Of a stretch of DNA of 64,000 nt, positions 49,801 to 57,206 are shown piece after piece. The notes below the pieces were generated by a model, which saw only the letters and a list, made by a program, of their open reading frames with translations, was not told the origin of the DNA and did no database searches. Made by a program: the position numbers and the translations under genes. Source of the DNA: Chaetorhynchus papuensis (lineage: Eukaryota > Chordata > Aves > Passeriformes > Rhipiduridae); assembly GCA_013396525.1 (NCBI GenBank), contig VWYX01001147.1:17708-81707 (forward strand), in the 5' to 3' direction. How positions within the stretch are numbered: the stretch's first letter is position 1; each line of letters begins with the position of its first letter.

Positions 49801-52376
49801 AGCTCATCCCCTTTCCCTCTCTCCTATGGACAGGTGCAAATCGTTTACAAGCCAGTCGACCTGAGCCATGTGACATCCAAATGTGGTTCCCTGGGCAACA
49901 TCCATCACAAACCAGGTACCCCGGGTGTGGAGAGGGGCAGAGGGTGAGGGGAGGCAGTGACTGGAGCACCCCAGTGAGCCCTGGAGTGCTTGGTGCTGGT
50001 CCCAGCTCCTGACCCACCTCCCACTCTTCTCTTGCAGGTGGTGGCCAGGTGGAGGTGAAATCTGAGAAACTGGACTTCAAAGATAAGGTGCAGTCGAAAA
50101 TCGGGTCCCTAGATAACATCAGCCACGTCCCTGGAGGAGGCAATAAAAAGGTAAAGGGGCCTTTACAGGCGTGTCCTGCTGGGGCTGTGGGCAGGAGGGA
50201 GGGGTCTGGCCTCAGCCAGGGTCCTGCTTGGGGCTCAGGGGGCGTTTGCTGGGCAGAGCTGGCACTGCTGCCAGGATGTCTCTGTGTCCCTGTGGGCCTG
50301 TGGCCACCCAAATGAGTGTGAGCGTCAGTGACAGCCTCTCCTGTGGTTTCCTGCCCTTTCTGCTGTCTCTGAAGTTTGTGTTTGTGTCTCAAACCCTTCC
50401 CACGACAAAGTGTCACCATCAAGTCCTGTGCTGTGACACAGCTGGCAGCTGGGGAGCTGCAGAGGTGTTGGGTCCCCAGTGAAAGTGGAGCATTAAAGGC
50501 TCAGCTTTATTTAGCACAGGTGACTTTGCAGCAAGCTGGCCCTTCAGAAGGTGATTTCTCCTTCCTGACCGAGGGCTCTGTGAAGGAAGGGGAGTGTTTG
50601 GGGGGATTTAAATTGAAAGACAAAAGGCACTCAGGTCAGGGAAACACTGAGCTTGGGCTGAGCTGTTCCCACCGAAGCTTTGATGGTGACTTCAGTGGGT
50701 CTCAGCCAAGTAAAACAGCTCCACAGCTGGGCTTCAAGGCCACCAAGTCCCCGGCAGGCAGGGGGTGAGGACATCAGGTAAGCACAGAGCTGAGACTCCA
50801 GCCTGGCAACACGCAGGGTTCAGCTTCCCCAGGGAAAGAGGTTTTTATCTTGCTTGTTTTTCCAGCACTTTTGTCTCAATGGGAGGGGAAGGTTCTGTTT
50901 CAGCTCCTGTATTTTGGCACTTTGTTCTTGGCCACGTGTTCTCTGTGCAGCTCCAGCTCTCACCTCCAGCTGGCCTCTGACTGCGGGACCGCTTGACTTC
51001 CTTACCCTTCTCTCTGCCGTGCATCAGCCTCCCCTGTGCTTCACTGAGCCCTTTGCCATCGGTTTTGTGATTCCAGTGATGGCTCTGTCACATCCTGGCA
51101 CATTCACTGGGCCATAGTTTGAAGGACTTGCCCTTTGCAGGGGAGTTTCTCTTCAAGGCTGTGACCCAGCAGTGGCATCACCACCTCAGCCTTGCAGCCT
51201 GGTGGCTGCCCCTCCCCTGCCCAAACCCACACCTGGAGGAGGCTGTGGGTGTAACTGAGTCCAGGTGCAGCTCTGCTGTCCCTTTCCCGTGTCCCCAGGC
51301 CCCCTCCTTGCTCTGTGACACGCAGATGCACATTTGGACTCACAGTCCACAGCTCTTGAGGCTGAACTCTTGGTTCCTGTGCTGGGTCTGCCATGGGGAG
51401 CTGAGTGCTCTGTGCTCTGCCCAGGTCTCTGTGCTCTCCCTTGCTGCTCCTGAAGTTTTCCTCCCTGGCTCCAAAGGCAGCCACTCTTCTTTCTATGAGT
51501 CAGTGAATGGCCCTGTTTTTCAGATCTTTTTCTCCCCAGTTTTCTATTTCTTTTCTATTTTTTGTCTTTTTCCTTCTGGCTGACATTTCTTGAATCATGT
51601 TTTTTGTTGCTGATGCATTTTTTGCCCCCCCACTGCCCTGGGTGGGTTTCTTCACCTGTAGAGAGAGAAAGGCAAGGAAGACAAGACCCGGACCCCGAGC
51701 CCAGACCCCGCTGGGCTCCAGGCCCTGGTGCTGGAGCCACTCACCCCCACGGAGAGCCAGCCCCCAGCCTTGCACTCGGCTGGGGAGGGCACCTGTAAGT
51801 AGCAAAGCAGATCCAGTTCACCGGGAGAGGGGTTTGGCTCCTGGGAGCAGCTCCGTGGGCTAAGGGGAAGCTTCGTGTGCCACGTCCCCCCATAATCTCT
51901 GCCGGGGGAGTGGGAGCAGCCCAGGTTGTGCCCTCTACGTTCTGGGACCCAGGACCTCACCTGGGGAGGATTTGGCAGCATCCAGGTCCTGCCGTCCCCT
52001 CTGGTGCCTGGGACGTGCCCGAGGAACGGGGCACTGGGGGCACTGGTTCACTGCTCTGAGCTTTCCTCCCACCTCTCAGCGGCCGTGCCCGAGTGGACAC
52101 CTGGCAGGTCCCCCCATCCCCCCGGCCGTGCCCCCCTGACCGCCCTCCTCTCCCTCACAGATTGAGACTCACAAGCTGACCTTCCGCGAGAACGCCAAAG
52201 CCAAGACCGACCACGGCGCCGAAATCGTCTACAAGTCCCCCACCATCTCCGGAGATGCCTCCCCGCGCCGCCTTAGCAACGTCTCCTCCACCGGCAGCAT
52301 CAACCTGGTGGACTCCCCCCAGCTGGCCACGCTAGCTGACGAGGTGTCCGCCTCGCTGGCCAAGCAGGGCTTGTGA
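31784..52376 (+). CDS. MAPT: Microtubule-associated protein tau, 15 coding exons
   Basis: Coding exons: E1 31784-31829 (exon starts 31741), E2 33115-33201, E3 34317-34403, E4 35898-35963, E4A 37756-38637, E5 40742-40788, E6 41654-41785, E7 42618-42744, E8 43262-43312, E9 43728-43993, E10a 46709-46801, E10b 46949-47041, E11 49834-49915, E12 50038-50150, E13 52161-52376. All have GT/AG borders and phases that join cleanly; together they give 2388 bases, 795 residues. Without 4A, 6 and 8 the product is 440 residues, including five repeats if both exon 10 copies are used. E7, E9, E10, E11 and E12 have exactly the human exon lengths (127, 266, 93, 82, 113). Tau binds and stabilises axonal microtubules through the C-terminal repeats; the proline-rich region carries the [14 protein letters not shown] phospho-cluster. 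The start is placed at the Met-Met of MMEDHA because the codon aligned with the mammalian initiator is GTG. Confidence 0.95.
33115..33201 (+). CDS. MAPT: MAPT exon 2 (N-terminal insert 1)
   Basis: This 87-base exon is symmetric (phase 1 to 1) and encodes GYPLQIPVDDGSDEPVSETS followed by DAKSTPTTE. Human exon 2 also gives 29 residues, with the same SETSDAKSTPT core. In mammals it is alternatively spliced (0N/1N/2N); symmetry allows the same here. Confidence 0.93.
34317..34403 (+). CDS. MAPT: MAPT exon 3 (N-terminal insert 2)
   Basis: This 87-base exon has phase 1 to 1 and encodes DATAPLVEEGDHEDQGGAEQ followed by HGEIPEGTT. It matches the human exon 3 pattern (TAPLV.EG...EIPEGTT) and is expected to be alternatively used together with exon 2. 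Confidence 0.93.
35898..35963 (+). CDS. MAPT: MAPT exon 4
   Basis: This 66-base exon encodes AEEAGVGATPNLEDHAAGDA and then TQ. The human counterpart is [22 protein letters not shown]. It is the same length and phase as the human constitutive exon. Confidence 0.94.
37756..38637 (+). CDS. MAPT: MAPT exon 4A (big tau exon)
   Basis: One 882-base exon (294 codons, phase 1 to 1) has acceptor CAACTCCAG and donor CTCAAAG|GTGTGT. It is acidic and low-complexity, as in mammalian exon 4A (about 251 residues). Two anchors identify it: DEDRDIDETSEQG (human DEDRDVDESSPQD) and the exit KASRVPLLK (human KPVSRVPQLK). In mammals it is included in peripheral neurons to make big tau. Being symmetric, it can be skipped without changing frame. 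Confidence 0.9.
40742..40788 (+). CDS. MAPT: MAPT exon 5
   Basis: This 47-base exon has phase 1 to 0 and encodes GRVDKEGTEADEKKPK. Human exon 5 (ARMVSKSKDGTGSDDKKAK) is three codons longer but aligns at DG/EGT..D.KK.K. It is followed by a consensus GTAAGC donor. Confidence 0.88.
41187..41266 (-). mobile_element. CR1 LINE 3' fragment
   Basis: ATAGAATATCCTGGGTTGGA, AGGGATCCACAGGAATTTGA and CCAGCTCCTGACTTGCACAG then GACAACCCCC are the antisense CR1 3' end, in MAPT intron 5 upstream of exon 6. Confidence 0.9.
41654..41785 (+). CDS. MAPT: MAPT exon 6 (alternative)
   Basis: A 132-base phase-0 exon sits after a long T/C-rich tract (TTTTTTTTGTTTTTGTTCCC ... CCAAG) and before a GTAAGG donor. It encodes KSSPCPAKPPGSIPPLRHSA and then PPKPPSSPASASKRAPPASETRAK. 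The Pro/Ser-rich composition and PPSSP core resemble mammalian exon 6 (66 residues, rarely used in brain). It is shorter here but open and symmetric. Confidence 0.7.
42126..42302 (-). mobile_element. CR1 LINE 3' fragment
   Basis: ACAGAATCCTGGAATGGTTT, GGGTCGGAAACGACCTTAAA and CTGCCCCAGGCTGCTCCAGG, then CCTGGCCTTGGGCACTGCCA, form an antisense CR1 3' end in MAPT intron 6. Confidence 0.93.
42618..42744 (+). CDS. MAPT: MAPT exon 7
   Basis: This 127-base exon has phase 0 to 1 and the same length as in human. It ends in NATRIPAKTPTAPKTPPSSG, nearly identical to the human proline-rich region. The first half is diverged (GPEARAGSKAGTARGGQAQR). Confidence 0.95.
43262..43312 (+). CDS. MAPT: MAPT exon 8 (alternative, apparently functional)
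   Basis: A 51-base symmetric exon (phase 1 to 1) has acceptor TTCACTAAACAG and donor AAAG|GTGATG. It encodes GRKEQKKPPPAAAKTEK, a basic proline-rich peptide consistent with the surrounding tau region. Mammalian exon 8 (54 bases) occupies the same position and is not used in human mRNA. The frame is open with usable splice sites; inclusion is inferred. Confidence 0.6.
43728..43993 (+). CDS. MAPT: MAPT exon 9 (proline-rich region and repeat 1)
   Basis: This 266-base exon equals the human length. It encodes [36 protein letters not shown] and repeat 1 (KNVKSKIGSTDNLKHQPGGG K). Phospho-sites equivalent to human S202/T205, T212 and T231 are kept. Confidence 0.97.
44627..44682. repeat. Short tandem repeat, about three units
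   Basis: The unit GGGGACAC(T/C)GCCTGCCCTG recurs about three times at roughly 20-base spacing in MAPT intron 9. Confidence 0.65.
45951..45970 (+). repeat. Short interstitial telomere-like repeat
   Basis: GGTTAGGGTTAGGGTTAGGG amounts to a little over three TTAGGG units, in MAPT intron 9. Confidence 0.85.
46709..46801 (+). CDS. MAPT: MAPT exon 10, copy a (repeat 2)
   Basis: This 93-base phase-0 exon encodes VQIINKKLDFSSVQSKCGSK and then DNIKHIPGGGS. It keeps the VQIINK aggregation motif, the repeat-2 cysteine and PGGG. The first 26 bases, including the purine-rich AATAAGAAGC enhancer region, match human exon 10. The intron separating it from copy b is only 147 bases. Confidence 0.96.
46796..46817 (+). 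promoter_or_regulatory. MAPT: Exon 10a 5' splice-site hairpin
   Basis: GGCAGTGTGAGTACCTTCAC then AC straddles the donor and can pair GTGTGA with TCACAC. This is the same sequence as the human tau exon 10 stem-loop that limits U1 access and sets the 3R/4R ratio. Confidence 0.8.
46949..47041 (+). CDS. MAPT: MAPT exon 10, copy b (duplicate repeat 2)
   Basis: This 93-base phase-0 exon encodes VQIINKKLDFSNVQSRCGSK and then DNIKHIPGGGS. Relative to copy a it has N for S (the human state) and R for K just before the cysteine, plus one synonymous change. Splice sites are intact (TACCAAAG acceptor, AGT|GTGAGT donor). Joining exons 10a and 10b preserves frame, giving tau with five repeats. Confidence 0.95.
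47036..47057 (+). promoter_or_regulatory. MAPT: Exon 10b 5' splice-site hairpin
   Basis: The GGCAGTGTGAGTACCTTCAC then AC sequence is identical to copy a. Both exon copies therefore keep the regulatory stem-loop. Confidence 0.8.
49834..49915 (+). CDS. MAPT: MAPT exon 11 (repeat 3)
   Basis: An 82-base exon, same length as human, encodes VQIVYKPVDLSHVTSKCGSL and then GNIHHKPG. The PHF6 motif VQIVYK and the repeat-3 cysteine are kept; H replaces K in LSKVTSK. Confidence 0.97.
50038..50150 (+). CDS. MAPT: MAPT exon 12 (repeat 4)
   Basis: A 113-base exon encodes GGQVEVKSEKLDFKDKVQSK and then IGSLDNISHVPGGGNKK, nearly identical to human. Reading on into the intron gives VKGPLQACPAG... for 54 more residues before a stop at 50313-50315. 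In human, intron 12 retention likewise begins KKVKG. Confidence 0.97.
51662..51794 (+). other. MAPT: Exon-like segment in MAPT intron 12 (candidate alternative exon)
   Basis: A long T/C-rich run (51505-51655) ends in CACCTGTAG, followed by 133 open bases and a consensus donor ACCT|GTAAGT. In the frame of exon 12 it encodes REKGKEDKTRTPSPDPAGLQ and then ALVLEPLTPTESQPPALHSAGEGT. Splicing to exon 13 would give TAT TGA, an immediate stop in the last exon, replacing the normal 71-residue tail. A shifted acceptor at 51665 would give an in-frame 129-base exon of a different, Arg/Pro-rich sequence. I know of no mammalian counterpart. Confidence 0.35.
52161..52376 (+). CDS. MAPT: MAPT exon 13 (C-terminal tail)
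   Basis: This exon encodes IETHKLTFRENAKAKTDHGA, then EIVYKSPTISGDASPRRLSN and the ending ...SPQLATLADEVSASLAKQGL with TGA at 52374-52376. It has 71 residues, the same as human. Acceptor is CTCCCTCACAG. Confidence 0.98.
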   Translation: METHKLTFRENAKAKTDHGAEIVYKSPTISGDASPRRLSNVSSTGSINLVDSPQLATLADEVSASLAKQGL

Positions 52377-53205
52377 TCGCGGCACGGCGGCCACCAGGAG
52401 AGAAGACAAGGAAAGGAAACAAAAAAGAAAAGAAACAAAAATAATAATCTGGCCTTCTTCCTCTGTTCCTTTTACAGCTGCTTCCCCGTCCCTAACTGGT
52501 TAATGATTTAACCTGCTTTTACTGTTCATTCAGCTCTAGCTCCAGGACTTCAAAATCAGTGACACTATGAGGTACAAAACCTCCTCTCCCCCTGCTCCTC
52601 GGAGCGCACAGCCCGTCCCCGTCCCCGCGCTCCCCCCGCTCCTGCCGCGTCCCTCGCTGTCCCAGCCCCGCCCGGGGCCACCCGGGAAAGCGGGGAGGGG
52701 GCCCGAGGGGCGGCCACAGCACGACGCTGACCCGAGCACCCCACACCAGCACAGGGCAGCGGGTGGCCCTCCCGGAAAGGGGCTGTGACCTTGCCCAGCT
52801 CGTGCCCTGCCGCTGGCCGGGCTGGCCCGCGGGCTGGACGCGTCCTGGGTGCGCAGCCGGGGCTGCGGGGAGGTGCCCTCCCTCCCCGCGTTAAATTTGC
52901 CTGCTGATTTGGAAGAAACCTTTTGTTTTTATCTCCGAAAGCCGAGATGTGTATGAAGATAACGGCCAGGTACCCCCTAACCCGCTCTCAGCTCCGGCAG
53001 CTGGAGTTCAGGCGACGCCGGGTGCCCGCTCCGAGGGGCCCCGGGCGGCCGTTCCCTGTCCGTGGCTGTGCTGGAACCGCTGAGTGGATGAGTAGAGGCT
53101 TTCCCCCATTCCTTTGGCAGCCCCTCGTGTCGTAGAGTAGATTTGTCTGTATATGCTTGGACCGTGCCAGGGTGATTGTTTTCATAAACGAGCATGTGTT
53201 TAAAA

Positions 53206-53211
53206 AATAAA
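53206..53211 (+). terminator. MAPT: Proximal MAPT polyadenylation signal
   Basis: The AATAAA in TTTAAAAAATAAATGCTGTA lies 830 bases after the stop codon and is followed by a T/G-containing stretch (GTAAGTAGTTTTGAGCTG). Mammalian tau also uses a proximal and a distal site. Confidence 0.6.
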
Positions 53212-55015
53212 TGCTGTAAGTAGTTTTGAGCTGCCCCACGCCGGCTCCGCCGCAGCCCAGCCGGGGGCCCAGGGAGCTCGGCCGGCTCCGGGTCGTGCCC
53301 AGCCCGGCGCCCGGGAGGAGCCCGGTGCCGCATGTCTGCCGGGGCTCCCCGGGGCTGGGCACCTCCCAGCGCCCCGGCAGCGTGGATGAGGGGCACTCAC
53401 AGCTCCAGGGCTGCGATGGCTCCTGGATTTGGGTGCAGCTTGTGACATTTTTGGGTTGTTCTTTTTCTTTCCCTGCAAGGTCAGCTCAGCGATGGCGGAG
53501 GTGGCAGCTCCATGGCTCTGCTGTGCCGGTGGCAGCGGTGAGACCCCGGGAGGACGCAGGGGAGGCGGCAGCAGCTCCCCCAGCCCGGGGCCAGCGGCTG
53601 CTCCCTGGCACTGAACCCCCTTTCCGGGCGCTCCCTGGGTTTGAGTTGGCAGCGTCTCACCCCTCACCCAGCACTGACCACCCCCAGCACCACTCGGGAC
53701 AGGAGCCAGTCGAGTTCTTTCTTTGGCTGCCCTTGTTCCTGTGGCTCCCTGGGGAGCACAAGGGGGTCCCCTTCCCTCTACAACCAAAGAGGCCGAGATG
53801 CCACCAGTGCAGCTTCGTGTGTGTCCTCCTGCCCTGTCTCCCCCAGAGGCCCCAGCCGAGCTCTGGGGGTACAGCTGGGGGTGGGAGGGCAGAGGGGGCC
53901 CAGTGGGGCCACAGGGAAAGCCGTGCTTTCCCAGCAAGGGCCTGAATCCTGGTCTGACAGGGCTGGTGGGGGTCAGGGCCCCTGGTTGTCCTTGGGGTGG
54001 TGGCTGAGTGCCACCAAGGCTGTCAGAGCAGCTGTTCCTGGGCAGAGCAGCAATTCCTCCCAGGACAGGACCTGTTCCCAGCCTGCGCGAGCTGTGAACC
54101 CGCTGTCACCCCCCGTCCCTCTGTGGGGCTGGGCTGCCGCAGGCCTGGCTGTGGATGGGGATGGTTTGGGGGGTCCAACCCTTCTCTCTGCAGCCCCAGG
54201 AGCTGCTTTATTGCTGGGGAGAGGCTGGTCCAGCACCACCACCATGTCCAGCTTGTCACTCGCTCCGTTCACTTGACTCCATGATTGTAAGACTCTGTGC
54301 TCCGTCCCCGACTCTGTAGCGCTGTAGGAGCCGCCACGGTTTTTGTCCTCTGTAGAACGAGCAAGTGGGAGAACCCTCAAAGCATCACCTCTTTACCCCT
54401 TTAGGGCTGCAGGATGGGGTAGCTGAGCCCACCTGTCCTGTGCCACCCCTGTCCCCTCCGTGCAGCCCCCGAGGGACACCAGCACCCAGGGCCGGGACGT
54501 CCTTTGTGTGCGCCGAGCTCCAGTGAGCAGCCCCTTCCTGCTGTGAGTGTCCTCAGCCCCATTTGCCGTCCCTTCCTGGGGGCTGTGGGGTCCCAGGACA
54601 GCCCTTTCCATCCACCATGTCACCCGCTGTCCCCTCCAGCAACCCGAGCCACGTCCCCAGCCCCGACCCTGCGTTCAGACCCAGGCCTGAGGGTCCCATG
54701 AGCAGCCAGACAACCTGACCCCGGCTTTTCCTTTACTCCACACACATCTTGGGTCTGAAAAGGGTTAAAACCGGCACTGATTTAAAAAAAAAAAAAAAAT
54801 CGTATTTCTGCACTCCAGAAGGTTCTGCGTGTTAGCGAAGGTCGGTGCCAGCCTGTGGGGTGGTGGCAGCCCCGCGCCCCCCGCGCTGCGCCCGGGAGGG
54901 GAGGGAAGGTTTGATCTCAGTGTATCATTCTAGCTTAGCTTCTGTCTGTGGGTGTCCATAGTGTATCGTGTGTTTAACAACTGGTTTACACTGTTGCCGT
55001 AAAAGTGAATTTGGA

Positions 55016-55021
55016 AATAAA
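55016..55021 (+). terminator. MAPT: Distal MAPT polyadenylation signal
   Basis: The AATAAA in GAATTTGGAAATAAAGTCAT sits in the conserved 3' terminal block of tau mRNA. Confidence 0.85.
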
Positions 55022-55044
55022 GTCATTACTACGATAATGATAAT

Positions 55045-55400
55045 TGGCACCTCTTTTGCAGGGGGGGACACGGGGGTGGGGGATCCATTCTCTCCATCCC
55101 TCAGGGCTGCAAGGCTCAGCTGTGGGAGCAGCACAGAGGGGTGCAGGAGGGGGACCCTGCCCGGTGGAGCCAGGAAGGACAGAACAGTCCGTGGATGAGA
55201 ACCAGCAGCACCCGGTTATCCCCAGAAATGTAAAATAAACCCCAGCCCTGGGGTTGCTGCTCTTGCTGACAGTAACTGCTGGGAAATAACATCACAGAGG
55301 AAAAAAGAGGCCACTGGAACGCAGGAGGGAAGCAGTTGATCTGAGTGCACTGAAGGGCCCTTTCCCTGTCCCAGCCCAGCGTTTCACATTCATCAAATGG
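55045..55400. other. Spacer between convergent MAPT and KANSL1
   Basis: About 350 bases separate the two inferred 3' ends. I see no gene or repeat in it. Confidence 0.55.
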
Positions 55401-57206
55401 AATATTACGTTTTAATTTTTTTTTTTAATCTTTTCTTCTTTTTTTTTTTTTTATAAGCACATTTGTGCTTTGCCAACAGAATCAAGACATTAACAAAGAT
55501 CAGCTTCTCGGAAGAAAAGCATTTCTATATAACAAGGACATTACACAGCTCAAAGCAGGAAAAGAAAATATTTACAAAATACAAGGTGGTTTTTTTTTTT
55601 GTGTGGTTTTTATAATGCTAAAAGGGTTATTCAGAATTTTCAACCTTATAAATAGAAAAGCACTTCTGCAGAGGGATATGGTAGCGCCGTTGTTTGTTGG
55701 GTTTTTGTTTTAAAGAAACGATGACGGATCCTTTAAACTAGAACAGAACCAAAACCACGAGATCATGTTGAAAATTGTGAAAACCCCGACCATGAAGCAG
55801 TTCAGCGACTATTTCTTTACGATTACAAAATGGAAAAAAAAAAAAGTCCTTTGTATTTTTTTTTCCTTTTTTTTTTGGTGATGTGATTATACATAAGACA
55901 GGCACAATGCTAGCAACAGGACAGGGACCAGGAGCCACACCGTCGGGACTGGAAAGCGTTACGGATGGGGACGGTGCGCGGGACCCGGGAGTCACTGCGG
56001 GTGCGGAACCGGGCGGGAGGGGACGGGGAGGAACAACAAACTGGGGCTCAAACTCAAAAATCTGTCAGGAGGGGGCACCTCGGGCGCCCCGAAATGGAAC
56101 GGAACCGACACCGGAGCTGGGACGGTGCGGGAGTGGAGCGAAGCTGTGGTGATCCCACGAGGGATCGGGATGACCCTGAACCCCCTGAGCCGTCTCCTGC
56201 CTCCATCCTTCCCTCTCTGCTCTCCCCGTGTCTGACACAAACCCACCTGCGGGACCCCTGGCCCTGGCCCGCCCCGGAGCGGCGGCTCCTCGCTCAGGCT
56301 CACCCCGACTGCCCAACCCCACAGCGAGGGCAGAGCTCCAGCACCGGCCACAGCCCGGTCCCAGCTGGAACAGCCTCGCCCTAAAGGGCAGCCAAGTGCC
56401 CTGGGAATTCTGCTCAAAGCGCCAGGGACTCTTCCCCTCCCTGCCCTCGGAACTCACCAGGTGTGCACCGGGTGCTTCCCAACTCCTACTCCTTCCAGGC
56501 GGAGCTGAGCGTGGAGCAGCCACAAGGTCCCTCCTTCTCCTCCTACTGGGAATGCAGCCACAGCCCTCGGCACAGCCACGGCTCCAAACCAGGGGAGAAG
56601 GAAGGGGGACGCGTCCCTGGGGCAGAGGGGGGATTGGGGAGGGGCAGAATCCCCCCTGGGGATACCTGGAACTACAACCTGGGGCAGGAAAACGCAGGAG
56701 CGTGGACGTGCAGGTGGGCACTCCGCAGGTGAGGACAGCCAGACAGTGAAGGTTGCAATCCCAAGACATCACTTTTCACCACTAATTTCACTCCACTAAA
56801 ACCTTTCAGGGAGGGGGGGAGTGGGTTAAGAGAAAACGACACCCTTTTGTTGGGAAAAACTATCCCCGAAATCTGCTAGTCAGCTAAATCCTGTGCTCTA
56901 GTTTTATACACCTAAAGGGGGGAGGAAAGGGGAGGGGGTCTGGTGGGCTGCTCCCCTCCCGAGGCTTTACTCCGCTGGGAGGAATCTGGGGGCTCATTCA
57001 TGTGACAAGGAAACATGGAGAAGGAAAAAAAAAGAAAACAAAGAAAAAAAAAAAAGAAAACAAAAAACAGTTTCTAAACTCCTTAAATTCACTAAAAACT
57101 GTGAAAATTCCCGGCAGAATGTTTGAATATCAAACGCAGATTTTGGAAGCTTTAATGCCAAGAGTTAGTTCTGTGTGTTGGTTTGCTCACGTCTCCCCGT
57201 GTGTCT
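55400..57206 (-). other. KANSL1: KANSL1 3' UTR
   Basis: This is the untranslated tail of KANSL1, following TAG at 57209-57207. It contains A- and T-rich runs (about 57022-57068, 55835-55880, 55410-55455) and GC-rich patches, with no coding match. The 3' end is placed near ATTAAA-type signals and is approximate. Confidence 0.7.
55424..55429 (-). terminator. KANSL1: Candidate KANSL1 polyadenylation signal ATTAAA
   Basis: TTTAAT on the + strand reads ATTAAA on the - strand; a second ATTAAA follows at 55416-55411. No AATAAA is present in this orientation between here and the stop codon, so these variants are the best candidates. Confidence 0.45.

Larger units (their letters stand above)
52377..55042 (+). 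other. MAPT: MAPT 3' UTR
   Basis: The UTR begins after TGA and ends beyond the distal AATAAA. Its last 130 bases (TAGCTTAGCTTCTGTCTGTG, GGTGTCCATAGTGTATCG, TGGTTTACACTGTTGCCG, TGAATTTGGAAATAAAGTC) are strikingly similar to the mammalian tau 3' end. A 17-base A tract lies at about 54784-54800. The UTR is shorter than the human one (about 4 kb). Confidence 0.88.

Noticed and set aside
50376..50768. 130-codon + strand frame in MAPT intron 12
   Set aside because: No recognisable domain, no convincing splice sites joining it to exon 12 in phase, and typical of random open frames here.
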